From Cladorhizidae sp. MBARI D1340-BT2 (Eukaryota > Porifera > Demospongiae > Poecilosclerida > Cladorhizidae): a DNA stretch of 64,000 nt. Position numbers and translations under genes: made by a program. The stretch covers positions 9,552,559 to 9,616,558 of the forward strand of contig JAQNBH010000004.1 in assembly GCA_028752905.1 (NCBI GenBank), in the 5' to 3' direction. Each line of letters starts with the position of its first letter. The first letter of the stretch is position 1. Under the pieces are notes generated by a model that had not been told where the DNA came from, did not search any database, and worked only from the letters and a program-made list of their open reading frames with translations. Positions 28,901 to 41,537 of this stretch are shown piece after piece.

Positions 28901-29497
28901 ACGAGTACATGGTCAAGCCTTCATTAGGTGCTAAAACACGAGTACATGGTCAGGCCTTCATTAGGTGCTAAAACACGAGTACATGGTCAGGCCTTCATTA
29001 GGTGCTAAAACACGAGTACATGGTCAAGCCTTCATTAGGTGCTAAAACACGAGTACATGGTCAAGCCTTCATTAGGTGCTAAAACACGAGTACATGGTCA
29101 GGCCTTCATTAGGTGCTAAAACACGAGTACATGGTCAAGCCTTCATTAGGTGCTAAAACACGAGTACATGGTCAAGCCTTCATTAGGTGCTAAAACACGA
29201 GTACATGGTCAAGCCTTCATTAGGTGCTAAAACATGAGTACATGGTCAAGCCTTCATTAGGTGCTAAAACACGAGTACATGGTCAGGCCTTCATTAGGTG
29301 CTAAAACACGAGTACATGGTCAAGCCTTCATTAGGTGCTAAAACACGAGTACATGGTCAAGCTTTCATTAGGTGCGAGTACATGGTCAAGCCTTCATTAG
29401 GTGCTAAAACACGAGTACATGGTCAGGCCTTCATTAGGTGCTAAAACACGAGTACATGGTCAGGCCTTCATTAGGTGCTAAAACACGAGTACATGGT
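22917..29497. repeat. 37-bp giant satellite, first block, about 178 copies
   Basis: Unit order: GCCTTCATTAGGTGC, TAAAACACGAGTACATGG, TCAA. Frequent variants are TCAGG for TCAAG, CATGAG or CACAAG for CACGAG, TACGAG, CATCAGG and TTAAAA. Compound units such as GGTGCTAAAAGGTGCTAACA mark sub-blocks. The unit has stops in all frames and no coding potential. The same array continues between and after the three hAT elements, for about 13.4 kb in total. Confidence 0.97.
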
Positions 29498-32400
29498 CAG
29501 GCCTTCATTTAGGAATTGTTCTCAGGTGTGGCAAATGTAATTAATATAAAGAAGTGGTGGGGCGAAGCCCCGGCAGGTGTGCATAAGCGCACCCTGAAGG
29601 GGGGTCCGGGTGCACCCCCCCAGAATTTTTTTTCCATTGTATTGTACGAGGTCGCATCTGGTGCATTTTCTTAAAACCATAAATGAATACTATTTTGTTA
29701 GAAAGTTATTTTTAGAATAGCACCTACAATAGCACCTACATCACAGGAAGTGCTGAGTACTAATCTCAAGTACCTCTACACAAATACTCTATTGATAAAG
29801 TGCTACTGACGGCAATTGTGGTCATCTGCCAGCACTTTAAATTGCAATCCACAATTGCTGCCAGTAGCACTTTAAACGAGTGTGCTATTTTTACATATAA
29901 AGACTTCATATCTAAAAATAGCACACTCCTAATAGCTCTATAATGAGGCTCTCAATCATACATTGAACATTAAGTTTATAATGGATATTCGATCTTTTTG
30001 GGGGAGCTCAGCTGCTACTAGTAACATAAATACATGTAGTAGTGAAGCTGAGTCTGAAGAGGAAATAGAGGTTATTCCAAGCACGACACCTTCTACTAGT
30101 TCACCAACACTACCCAAGAAACGTAACAGTTGTACGCCATACTCAAGTACTAGAAAATACCCCAAGACTTGGGAAGAAGATTGAAGCTGAGTCTGAAGAG
30201 GAAATAGAGGTTATTCCAAGCACGACACCTTCTACTAGTTCACCAACACTACCCAAGAAACGTAACAGTTGTACGCCATACTCAAGTACTAGAAAATACC
30301 GCAAGACTTGGGAAGAAGATTATCCTTGGCTACAATATGATGCAGATGCTGAAGGTGCATTTTCTGCAAAGTTTCTGGGAGGTCAGTTCAACAAGCAGGT
30401 GGCATTTGGACAACAAAGCCATTCACTAACTGGAAAAATGCTGCTGCCCGGATGAAAGCTCATGCTAAGATTGATGGTCATATCATAGCAAGTCAAGCGG
30501 TTTTGGCTACCCAACTTGGAGGATCCATCGTTCAACAACTTCAAAAAGTGGGAACACAAGAGAAAATGAGGAATAGGGCTGCTATCAAATCTTTGATACG
30601 TTGTACTCACTTCCTCGCCCGCCACCACATTGCTCATACTACCAATTTTAGCAAGTTGGTTGACTTGGTTGTATCTTGTGGTGGTGAAGATTTGAAGTAC
30701 TTCATGGAGAAGACAGGAGGAATGAAATGTACACATCTCACGTAGCCGTACTTGAATTTGTCCAAGCTTTAGGAACATGGGTTGAAGAGTCCATTCTGAA
30801 ACGCCTTCAACAAGCCTCTCATTACAGCATAATGGCAGATGAGTGTACAGATATCACTACAGTGGAAGAGATGTCAGTATTTTGTCGCTGGGAGGAAAAG
30901 GGTATACCTGAGGAGCATTTCTTGGAGATTGTTCATTTATGTCAAGCAAATGCAGAGAGTATTTTCTCTGCTCTCGTTGAGTGTTTGAAGGAGAAGAAAC
31001 TTCAGATCAACAGAATTGTCGGGATGGGCTTTGATGGAGCGAGTACATTTTCAGGGGGAAAAACTGGAGTCCAAACTCGAATGAAGACGCTTGCACCCCA
31101 TGCTTTGTTTGTGCACTGCCACTTGCTACAGCTAGCTTATGTTCAGGCTGCAAACTCTACTAAAGGAATCAAACATGTGTATGTGACCCTGATGGCTCTG
31201 GAAATACTTCCACTACTCCCCAAAGAGAGCAGAATCTCTCAAGGTGGTCCAGAGTGTGCTCGACTTACCAGAGTTGAAAATTGCTAAACCATCCAATACA
31301 CGCTGGCTGGCACATGAGCGATGTGTAAAAGCAGTGAAGGCAAGCTATGGTGCGATCGTAGTGGCTCTCAACAACATCCATGAGACTACACATGAGCCAG
31401 AAGCACTCGGACGTAGCAAAGCTCTCAGCAAGGTCTCCACAGTCGCAGCTATGTACATGCTTGACTACACCCTCCCACAAGTTGCTAAACTCAGCAAAAC
31501 ACTCCAAACCGAGCATCTCGACTTGTCCATCATACCTAGCTTAGTCGATCCACCCTTGATGCACTTGATGACACAGTTTTACCAGCTGCAAATTGGGTAC
31601 TCGAGTTGTTAGATGAAGCTGAAAATCTAGAAAAAACAGCTGACATCGAAGTTTCTCTTGAAGCATCACCACCTTCCAGGCGAATGTAGCTAAGCCATTC
31701 ATCGTACATTTGAAAGACAATATTTCCTATCGATTTTCCTCGTCTAGTGATGTGTCAGCAATGAGCATCTTTGATCCAATGAAACTGCCTAGTTTTGATT
31801 TGCCTAATCTTCCTCAGTATGGACCTCCATTGGAACACCTCTCTCTCACTACGGGACAGACAAACCTTGCCAGACATTACTTGGTAACCTAACCATTAAG
31901 AAAGCACTTATCTCTTCTGAGATCCACACTGAGTGGCTAACATATCGACGACATATGGCGAAACAACCCAAAGATAATATGAAGTCACAGCTTGAAGATT
32001 TGGTTTCGAACGACATGTTGGCAAACATGTTTCCAAACCTGCACACTATTGCAAAGATCAGTCAGCGGTTACTGCCTCCGTAGAGAGGAGCTTCTCTCAG
32101 ATGAAGCTTATTAAGACAAGGCTATGCAGCAGTTTGAATGACACTAGCTTGTTACATCTGATGAAAATCGCTATTGAGTCACCGGACCAACTAACAGATG
32201 GTAATGTTGACGAAATAGTCGAAGTTTGAGCAAGAAAACACAGAAGAATAGTAACATGAACTTGTTGTTATTTTGCATATTACATATTATTATTACTTAC
32301 TTATTATATTACTTATTATTATTACTTTCACATTGATTTATCTATATTATATACTCATTATATGACATATCATTATTACTTTCACATTGATTTATCTATA

Positions 32401-32611
32401 TTATATACTCATTATATTACATATCATTATTACTTACACATTGATTTATCTCTACACATTAAAAAAATCGGAAGCTCACTAATCATGACTAGTGAACTTC
32501 TCAGGTGGGGCGAGATTGCGCTCAGGTGGGGCGAGATTGCGTTCAGGTGGGGCGAGATTGCGCTCAGGTGGGGCACTCGCCCCACCTCGCCACACCCTAA
32601 ATGAAGCCCAG
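29498..32611 (+). mobile_element. hAT element copy A1 (decayed)
   Basis: The left end CAGGCCTTCATTTAGG and the reverse complement of the right end, CTGGGCTTCATTTAGG, agree at 14 of 16 positions, with GTGTGGC just inside both. Exact edges are blurred because the satellite itself reads CAGGCCTTCATTAGG; I find no clear target duplication. Inside lie two subterminal hairpins (arms 29797-29821/29849-29874 and 29878-29892/29914-29928), a GGGGCGAAGCCCC hairpin near 29560, the transposase fossil, AT-rich tandem repeats (32330-32450) and three GGTGGGGCGAGATTGCG-like repeats near 32505-32570. Confidence 0.85.
29981..32229 (+). pseudogene. hAT transposase pseudogene, TTF-zinc-finger type (copy A1)
   Basis: It starts MDIRSFWG like the better preserved copy B, then a BED/TTF-type zinc-finger region, an RNase H-like core with ADECTDITTVEEMS and GFDGASTFSGG, HALFVHCHLLQLAY, KPSNTRWLAHERC, and the dimerisation region near the end (VERSFSQMKLIKTRL). 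Breaks: a 139-bp internal tandem duplication (copies start 30044 and 30183) that shifts frame after 73 codons; a frame change near 30362 inside the zinc finger, whose second Cys is Ser here; an extra break at 30715-30725 not present in A2; further breaks near 31230-31290, 31610-31690, 31860-31900 and 32050-32085. It is not functional. The family is the ZMYM/ZNF862-like hAT transposases. Confidence 0.88.
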
Positions 32612-32989
32612 ATTAGGTGCTAAAACATGAGTACATGGTCGGGCCTTCATTAGGTGCTAAAACACGAGTACATGGTCAGGCCTTCATTAGGTGCTAAAAC
32701 ACGAGTGCATGGTCAAGCCTTCATTAGGTGCTAAAACACGAGTACATGGTCAAGCCTTCATTAGGTGCTAAAACACGAGTACATGGTCAAGCCTTCATTA
32801 GGTGCTAAAACACGAGTACATGGTCAGGCCTTCATTAGGTGCTAAAACACGAGTACATGGTCAGGCCTTCATTAGGTGCTAAAACACGAGTACATGGTCA
32901 GGCCTTCATTAGGTGCTAAAACACGAGTACATGGTCAGGCCTTCATTAGGTGCTAAAACACGAGTACATGGTCAGGCCTTCATTAGGTG
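32612..32989. repeat. 37-bp satellite between A1 and B, about 10 copies
   Basis: A continuation of the 22917 array. The first unit carries the CATGAG and GGTCGGGCC variants, which also flank A2 on its right. It ends with AGGTG (32985-32989), one copy of the target duplication of element B. Confidence 0.95.
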
Positions 32990-33154
32990 CAGGGGTGTAT
33001 TTAGGGGGGGGCGGGGGGGGGCATTCGCCCCCCCTTGTATCATTCTCGCCCCCCCCCCTTGAAATTAGAGATTTTTTTTTTAATAATGTCAAGAAAGGTG
33101 TAATACAAGAAAGGTGTAATAAGCTTATGATATCAGGTTCAAATGATAGGAATG

Positions 33155-35337
33155 TCAAACTGAGGTTCTTCTTGGTTTTCTCTGCCATACGTCCACAATC
33201 TCTTCAAGGTCGCTCTCAGAGAGTACTTCTGGTGCCTCTATAGCAATCCTCATAAGGTGAGAAAGGCTGCAGTCACTTAGAGAATTACGCAAACGAGTCT
33301 TGATCATCTTCATCTGTGAGAAGCTTCTCTCCACAGAAGCAGTAGAAACTGGAATCGATAAGCAGATGGAGGCAATCTTGTGCAAATTGGGAAACATGGC
33401 CTTGAGCATGTCGTTTGAAACAAGTTCTTTCAGCTGTGATGCAGTAGTATCCCGTGGTTGCTTGACTAACAGCTGGCGGAATGTTTTCCACTCTGTAAGT
33501 ATTTCAGTGGAAATCATGGCTGTCTTCACTGTTTCTTCTCCATCCAATGTTTCTGCATCTCTATCTTCTCCGTAGTGAGCAATCAGTTTCTCAACAGACG
33601 TGTCTCCATAAGTGGGAAAAGATACTGAATCTGGTTTTGGAACTTTCCGTGGATCGAATATAGACAATGCTGATACAACAGCGTTGGATGAAGAAAATCG
33701 GCTTGTTATGTTGGCCTTTAAATCAGCAACAAAAGGCTTACCAACAACATTCTGGAACGAAAGTATTTTATCAGCGTCAATAGACACCTTTGTAGATGAC
33801 TTCAAGTCTTCAACGTTTTCAAGAAGCTCCAACACCCAGTTCGCTCCAGGCAAAACTGCATCATCCAAGGATTTAACAGTAGCATCAACAAGGAATGATA
33901 TCAACGAGAGGTCAAGCTGCTCTGCCTGAAGTGCTTTGCTGAGCTTGGCTACTTGTGGTAGAGTGAAATCAAGCAAATATATAGCTGCAATCGTAGACAA
34001 TTTGCAGAGGGCACCATGGATTCCAAGAGCTTCTGGCTCGTGGGACGTCTCGTAGATGTTCCCAATGGTGATTACAATTGCAGAATAACTTGCTTTGACA
34101 GCTTTGACACACCTTTCATGTGCCAGCCAGCGTGTGTCAGATGGCTTGATCACTTTCATTTCTGGAAGTTCAAGAACGTGCTGTACCTCCTTCAGACACT
34201 CTGCTCGCTTGGGGGAATTGCGAAAATGCTTCCAAAGAGTAGTCAATGTTCTGTAAACATGAGCAATTCCAGGAGTTTTATTGGCAGCACACAAGCCAAC
34301 TGCAGTAAGTGACAGTGGCAGTGTATAAACAGAGCGTGAGGAGTATGTTTCTTGATACGTGCCTGAACCCCGGTCTTTCGTCCAGAAAAAGTTGCAGCTC
34401 CATCAAATCCCAATCCAACTATTCTTCCGACTTGTAGACCTTTCTTCTTTAAACAATCGATGAGATTAGAATAGATGGTCTCTGCATCAGCCTTCTTCAA
34501 TGGAATAAGCTCCAGAAAGCACTCTACTGGTACACCATCTTCCTCCCAGCGGCAAAACACAGACAATTCTTCTACGTTGGTGACATCTGTGCACTCATCT
34601 GCCATGAGGCTGTACATAGGTGCCTTTTGAAGTCGCTTCAGAATCGACTCCTCCACCCATGTCCCCAATGATTCGATGAATTCAACCACAGCCACTCTTG
34701 ATGTGTACACAGCATTTCTTGGTGCAGTTTCTAAGAATTGCTTCAAATGTTGGCTGCCACATCGAACCACCACGTCAACCAGCTTCTCAAATTTTGTCGA
34801 ATGTGCAACTTGTTCTTTCGTAAGAAAATGAGTGAGTAGGATCAGGCACTTCACTGCAGCTCTGTTCTGAGCTCTTTTGCGAGCTAAAACATTCTGGAGT
34901 TGCTGTACAACTGTTCCACCTTTGGCTGCTCCTTTAGCTGCAAAAAGAGCTTGAGTTGCATGGATATGGAAGTCACTTCTCGCATGAGCTTTCATTTTTT
35001 CAACAGCTTTCTTCCAATTTCTGCAAGGTTGTGTGACCCACACTCCTCCAGTACGCTGCAGACCAGATTGCTTGCAAACCTTGCAAAAGGCACCATCGCT
35101 ATCCTCGTCATAATAGAGCCAACTGAAATCTTTCTCCCAGCTCTTAGAGTATTTTCTCTTCGTGGATACAGAAGAGCGGTGTTTGTTTTGCTTGCTTTTC
35201 TTTGAAGGTGGAGGACTAAGGCTAGGACTAGATGCCTCGACATGCTCAGAGCTATCTGTTCTGCTATCTTCGCTATCGCTGCTATTAGCATGAGAAGAGG
35301 CTTGAGAAGTACTTGCAAAGTATGAGCGAATATCCAT
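33155..35337 (-). pseudogene. hAT transposase (TTF zinc finger, RNase H core, dimerisation domain), one frame break
   Basis: Two overlapping minus-strand frames, 35337-34243 (364 codons) and 34294-33155 (379 codons), together span a full-length hAT transposase of about 720 residues, which cuts and pastes the element in the nucleus. The first has a Ser-rich N-terminus, a TTF-type zinc finger (about residues 64-126, Cys85/Cys88 and His118/His124), ADECTDVTN (246-254), FDGAATFSG (311-319) and an HCHCHLL motif (339-345). The second has KPSDTRWLAHERC and ends with the hAT dimerisation domain (IPVSTASVERSFSQMK, from residue 314). The two are separated by a small frame-changing indel near 34270-34300. 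No other break is visible. It could be a very young pseudogene, or the break could be a sequencing error. Confidence 0.9.
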
Positions 35338-35379
35338 ATTAATATGAAGAGAAATCAGCTAGTAAGGTTTCTTTTATAG

Positions 35380-35750
35380 AGACTTTAAGACCATGACATA
35401 ATGGACTGAGTTAAAAAATACTGAGAGAGAGTGGGAAAGAAGGAGGGAACTGAAGAAGTGACAAACCTACAAAGGAGAACACGTGGTGGTGTGTGATGAC
35501 TTTAAGACCATGACATAATGGACTGAGTTAAAAATACTGAGAGAGAGTGGGAAAGAAGGAGGGAACTGAAGAAGTGACAAACCTACAAAGGAGAACACGT
35601 GGTGGCGTGTGATGACATCATGTCTAAGATTAGACTTGAAGACCATGACATAATGGACTGAGTTAAAAATACTGAGAGAAAGGGAGTGGGAAAGAAGGAG
35701 AAACAAAAGAAGTGACAAACCTACAAAGGAGAGCACGTGGTGGTGTGTGA
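35380..35750. repeat. Three tandem repeats upstream of the B transposase
   Basis: Three copies of a unit of about 110-130 bp containing GACCATGACATAATGGACTG, GAGAGTGGGAAAGAAGGAG and ACCTACAAAGGAGAACACGT. They lie upstream of the transposase start on the minus strand, where subterminal transposase-binding repeats or the promoter would be expected. Confidence 0.85.
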
Positions 35751-35999
35751 TGTCATCGTGTCATGACACATGCTCTCCTTTTTCCAAGCAGCTACAATAT
35801 CATGAGAAATATATACAGTCTAGCCATAGTTCGGTATAGCATAATGCCATTGGTAGTCAGTCAAAATAGCTATCCTCAGACATTGTAAAAGCCAAAAAAA
35901 ATATGGGGGGATCTTCCCCCCAGACCCCCCTTTTACGACTTATGAACATGTTAAGAAAATATTAACAAAAATTAGGGCACCAAGTGACCAACCATTTCC

Positions 36000-36031
<32 letters not shown>

Positions 36032-36443
36032 TAGAGAACTAGAGAAAAATTGTGTATGAAACCTGTTGTCCATGATTTTGTAAGAAAATGCATGGAATGC
36101 AACATAATTCGATTTCACAAAAGCCCACCTCCATTATACGAGTGACAAGTGACTATATCTAATCTATATATGCTGATTGCCGTAGCATGCAACTTCAGCA
36201 AATATTTAATATTTAAGATGGAATGTTGTACTAAAGATTTTAGAAAAAGTGCATGCCATCATAAGTAGCAGCTATATATACAGTTAGTACTGCAAAAATA
36301 CCTGTGGGTAAAACACTTTCGTACTCCACGCGGAAGCCCAGGGTGCACGTCCCCTTTCCGCACCATCCAGGCTCTCCGCCCCCCCTTATTTTTCCATATC
36401 TCAAGTTCGCCCCCCCTTGGCAAAATTTCTGTATACAACCCTG
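35751..36443. other. 5' subterminal region of element B
   Basis: Non-coding part of the hAT element. It contains a GGGGGGATCTTCCCCCC hairpin near 35907, a run of about 30 C at 36001-36031, and C-rich tracts at 36379-36417 near the terminus. Confidence 0.7.
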
Positions 36444-39400
36444 AGGTGCTAAAACACGAGTACACGGTCAAGCCTTCATTAGGTGCTAAAACACGAGTAC
36501 ATGGTCAAGCCTTCATTAGGTGCTAAAACACGAGTACATGGTCAAGCCTTCATTAGGTGCTAAAACACGAGTACATGGTCAAGCCTTCATTAGGTGCTAA
36601 AACACGAGTACATGGTCAAGCCTTCATTAAGTGCTAAAACACGAGTACATGGTCAGGCCTTCATTAGGTGCTAAAACACGAGTACATGGTCAAGCCTTCA
36701 TTAGGTGCTAAAACACGAGTACATGGTCAAGCCTTCATTAGGTGCTAAAACACGAGTACATGGTCAAGCCTTCATTAGGTGCTAAAACACGAGTACATGG
36801 TCAAGCCTTCATTAGGTGGTAAAACATGAGTACATGGTCAAGCCTTCATTAGGTGCTAAAACACGAGTACATGGTCAGGCCTTCATTAGGTACTAAAACA
36901 CGAGTACATGGTCAAGCCTTCATTAGGTGCTAAAACACGAGTACATGGTCAAGCCTTCATTAGGTGCTAAAACACGAGTACATGGTCAAGCCTTCATTAG
37001 GTGCTAAAACACGAGTACATGGTCAAGCCTTCATTAGGTGCTAAAACACGAGTACATGGTCAAGCCTTCATTAGGTGCTAAAACACGAGTACATGGTCAA
37101 GCCTTCATTAGGTGCTAAAACACGAGTACATGGTCAAGCCTTCATTAGGTGCTAAAACACGAGTACATGGTCAAGCCTTCATTAGGTACTAAAACACGAG
37201 TACATGGTCAAGCCTTCATTAGGTGCTAAAACACGAGTACATGGTCAGGCCTTCATTAGGTGCTAAAACACGAGTACATGGTCAAGCCTTCATTAGGTGC
37301 TAAAACACGAGTACATGGTCAGGCCTTCATTAGGTGCTAAAACACGAGTACATGGTCAGGCCTTCATTAGGTGCTAAAACACGAGTACATGGTCAGGCCT
37401 TCATTAGGTGCTAAAACACGAGTACATGGTCAAGCCTTCATTAGGTGCTAAAACACGAGTACATGGTCAGGCCTTCATTAGGTGCTAAAACACGAGTACA
37501 TGGTCAAGCCTTCATTAGGTGCTAAAACACGAGTACATGGTCAAGCCTTCATTAGGTGCTAAAACACGAGTACATGGTCAAGCCTTCATTAGGTGCTAAA
37601 ACACGAGTACATGGTCAAGCCTTCATTAGGTGCTAAAACACGAGTACATGGTCAAGCCTTCATTAGGTGCTAAAACACGAGTACATGGTCAAGCCTTCAT
37701 TAGGTGCTAAAACACGAGTACATGGTCAAGCCTTCATTAGGTGCTAAAACACGAGTACATGGTCAAGCCTTCATTAGGTGCTAAAACATGAGTACATGGT
37801 CAGGCCTTCATTAGGTGCTAAAACACGAGTACATGGTCAAGCCTTCATTAGGTGCTAAAACACGAGTACATGGTCAGGCCTTCATTAGGTGCTAAAACAC
37901 GAGTACATGGTCAGGCCTTCATTAGGTGCTAAAACACGAGTACATGGTCAAGCCTTCATTAGGTGCTAAAACACGAGTACATGGTCAAGCCTTCATTAGG
38001 TGCTAAAACACGAGTACATGGTCAAGCCTTCATTAGGTGCTAAAACATGAGTACATGGTCAAGCCTTCATTAGGTGCTAAAACACGAGTACATGGTCAGG
38101 CCTTCATTAGGTGCTAAAACATGAGTACATGGTCAAGCCTTCATTAGGTGCTAAAACACGAGTACATGGTCAAGCCTTCATTAGGTGCTAAAACACGAGT
38201 ACATGTCAAGCCTTCATTAGGTGCTAAAACATGAGTACATGGTCAAGCCTTCATTAGGTGCTAAAACACGAGTACATGGTCAAGCCTTCATTAGGTGCTA
38301 AAACACGAGTACATGGTCAAGCCTTCATTAGGTGCTAAAACACGAGTACATGGTCAAGCCTTCATTAGGTGCTAAAACACGAGTACATGGTCAAGCCTTC
38401 ATTAGGTGCTAAAACATGAGTACATGGTCAAGCCTTCATTAGGTGTTAAAACACGAGTACATGGTCAAGCCTTCATTAGGTGCTAAAACACGAGTACATG
38501 GTCAAGCCTTCATTAGGTGCTAAAACACGAGTACATGGTCAAGCCTTCATTAGGTGCTAAAACACGAGTACATGGTCAAGCCTTCATTAGGTGCTAAAAC
38601 ACGAGTACATGGTCAAGCCTTCATTAGGTGCTAAAACACGAGTACATGGTCAAGCCTTCATTAGGTGCTAAAACACGAGTACATGGTCAAGCCTTCATTA
38701 GGTGCTAAAACACGAGTACATGGTCAAGCCTTCATTAGGTGCTAAAACACGAGTACATGGTCAGGCCTTCATTAGGTGCTAAAACACGAGTACATGGTCA
38801 AGCCTTCATTAGGTGCTAAAACACGAGTACATGGTCAAGCCTTCATTAGGTGCTAAAACATGAGTACATGGTCAAGCCTTCATTAGGTGCTAAAATACGA
38901 GTACATGGTCAAGCCTTCATTAGGTGCTAAAATACGAGTACATGGTCAAGCCTTCATTAGGTGCTAAAAGGTGCTAACACACGAGTACATGGTCAAGCCT
39001 TCATTAGGTGCTAAAACACGAGTACATGGTCAAGCCTTCATTAGGTGCTAAAACACGAGTACATGGTCAAGCCTTCATTAGGTGCTAAAACATGAGTACA
39101 TGGTCAAGCCTTCATTAGGTGCTAAAACACGAGTACATGGTCAAGCCTTCATTAGGTGCTAAAACATGAGTACATGGTCAAGCCTTCATCAGGTGCTAAA
39201 ACACGAGTACATGGTCAAGCCTTCATTAGGTGCTAAAACACGAGTACATGGTCAGGCCTTCATTAGGTGCTAAAACACGAGTACATGGTCAAGCTTTCAT
39301 TAGGTGCTAAAACACGAGTACATGGTCAAGCCTTCATTAGGTACTAAAACACGAGTACATGGTCAAGCCTTCATTAGGTGCTAAAACATGAGTACATGGT

Positions 39401-41537
39401 CAAGCCTTCATTAGGTACTAAAACACGAGTACATGGTCAAGCCTTCATTAGGTGCTAAAACACGAGTACATGGTCAGGCCTTCATTAGGTGCTAAAACAC
39501 GAGTACATGGTCAAGCTTTCATTAGGTGCTAAAACACGAGTACATGGTCAAGCCTTCATTAGGTGCTAAAACACGAGTACATGGTCAAGCCTTCATTAGG
39601 TGCTAAAACATGAGTACATGGTCAAGCCTTCATTAGGTACTAAAACACGAGTACATGGTCAAGCCTTCATTAGGTGCTAAAACACGAGTACATGGTCAAG
39701 CCTTCATTAGGTGCTAAAACATGAGTACATGGTCAAGCCTTCATTAGGTGCTAAAACACGAGTACATGGTCAAGCCTTCATTAGGTACTAAAACACGAGT
39801 ACATGGTCAAGCCTTCATTAGGTGCTAAAACACGAGTACATGGTCAAGCCTTCATTAGGTGCTAAAACACGAGTACATGGTCAAGCCTTCATTAGGTGCT
39901 AAAACACGAGTACATGGTCAAGCCTTCATTAGGTGCTAAAACACGAGTACATGGTCAAGCCTTCATTAGGTGCTAAAACATGAGTACATGGTCAGGCCTT
40001 CATTAGGTGCTAAAACACGAGTACATGGTCAGGCCTTCATTAGGTGCTAAAACATGAGTACATGGTCAAGCCTTCATTAGGTGCTAAAACACGAGTACAT
40101 GGTCAGGCCTTCATTAGGTGCTAAAACACGAGTACATGGTCAAGCCTTCATTAGGTGCTAAAACACGAGTACATGGTCAAGCCTTCATTAGGTGCTAAAA
40201 CACGAGTACATGGTCAAGCCTTCATTAGGTGCTAAAACACGAGTACATGGTCAAGCCTTCATTAGGTGCTAAAACATGAGTACATGGTCAAGCCTTCGTT
40301 AGGTGTTAAAACACGAGTACATGGTCAAGCCTTCATTAGGTGCTAAAACACAAGTACATGGTCAAGCCTTCATTAGGTGCTAAAACACGAGTACATGGTC
40401 AAGCCTTCATTAGGTGCTAAAACATGAGTACATGGTCAAGCCTTCATTAGGTGTTAAAACACGAGTACATGGTCAAGCCTTCATTAGGTGCTAAAACATG
40501 AGTACATGGTCAAGCCTTCGTTAGGTGTTAAAACACGAGTACATGTCAGGCCTTCATTAGGTGCTAAAACACGAGTACATGGTCAAGCCTTCATTAGGTG
40601 CTAAAACACGAGTACATGGTCAAGCCTTCATTAGGTGCTAAAACACAAGTACATGGTCAAGCCTTCATTAGGTGCTAAAACATGAGTACATGGTCAAGCC
40701 TTCGTTAGGTGTTAAAACACGAGTACATGGTCAAGCCTTCATTAGGTGCTAAAACACGAGTACATGGTCAAGCCTTCATTAGGTGCTAAAACACGAGTAC
40801 ATGGTCAGGCCTTCATTAGGTGCTAAAACACGAGTACATGGTCAAGCCTTCATTAGGTGCTAAAACACAAGTACATGGTCAGGCCTTCATTAGGTGCTAA
40901 AACACGAGTACATGGTCAGGCCTTCATTAGGTGCTAAAACATGAGTACATGGTCAAGCCTTCATTAGGTGCTAAAACATGAGTACATGGTCAAGCCTTCA
41001 TTAGGTGCTAAAACACGAGTACATGGTCAAGCCTTCATTAGGTGCTAAAACACGAGTACATGGTCAGGCCTTCATTAGGTGCTAAAACACGAGTACATGG
41101 TCAAGCCTTCATTAGGTGCTAAAACACGAGTACATGGTCAAGCCTTCATTAGGTGCTAAAACACGAGTACATGGTCAAGCCTTCATTAGGTGCTAAAACA
41201 TGAGTACATGGTCAAGCCTTCATTAGGTGCTAAAACACGAGTACATGGTCAAGCCTTCATTAGGTGCTAAAACACGAGTACATGGTCAAGCCTTCATTAG
41301 GTGCTAAAACACGAGTACATGGTCAAGCTTTCATTAGGTGCGAGTACATGGTCAAGCCTTCATTAGGTGCTAAAACATGAGTACATGGTCAAGCCTTCAT
41401 TAGGTGCTAAAACACGAGTACATGGTCAAGCCTTCATTAGGTGCTAAAACACGAGTACATGGTCAAGCCTTCATTAGGTGCTAAAACACGAGTACATGGT
41501 CAAGCCTTCATTAGGTGCTAAAACACGAGTACATGGT
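36444..41537. repeat. 37-bp satellite between B and A2, about 138 copies
   Basis: Same unit and variants as the 22917 block. It contains the marker block at 38859-38988, identical in order to the blocks at 23874-24003 and 26117-26246, and near its right end the truncated unit with AGCTTTCATTAGGTGCGAGT (about 41326) that also precedes A1 (about 29360). Confidence 0.96.

Larger units (their letters stand above)
32990..36443 (-). mobile_element. hAT element copy B, nearly intact, 5-bp target duplication
   Basis: The left end (CAGGGGTGTATTTAGG) and the reverse complement of the right end (CAGGGTTGTATACAG) are hAT-type termini. AGGTG occurs on both sides (32985-32989, 36444-36448); removing the element and one AGGTG restores a perfect satellite unit, so the insertion happened in the satellite. 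G-rich (33005-33060) and C-rich (35900-36030, 36375-36420) subterminal tracts mirror each other. The transposase is on the minus strand. The low decay compared with A1/A2 points to a younger insertion. Confidence 0.93.

Noticed and set aside
22917..29497. CRISPR-like regular 37-bp repeats
   Set aside because: Units are directly abutted without spacers, there are no cas genes, and the context is a spliced eukaryotic gene. It is satellite DNA.
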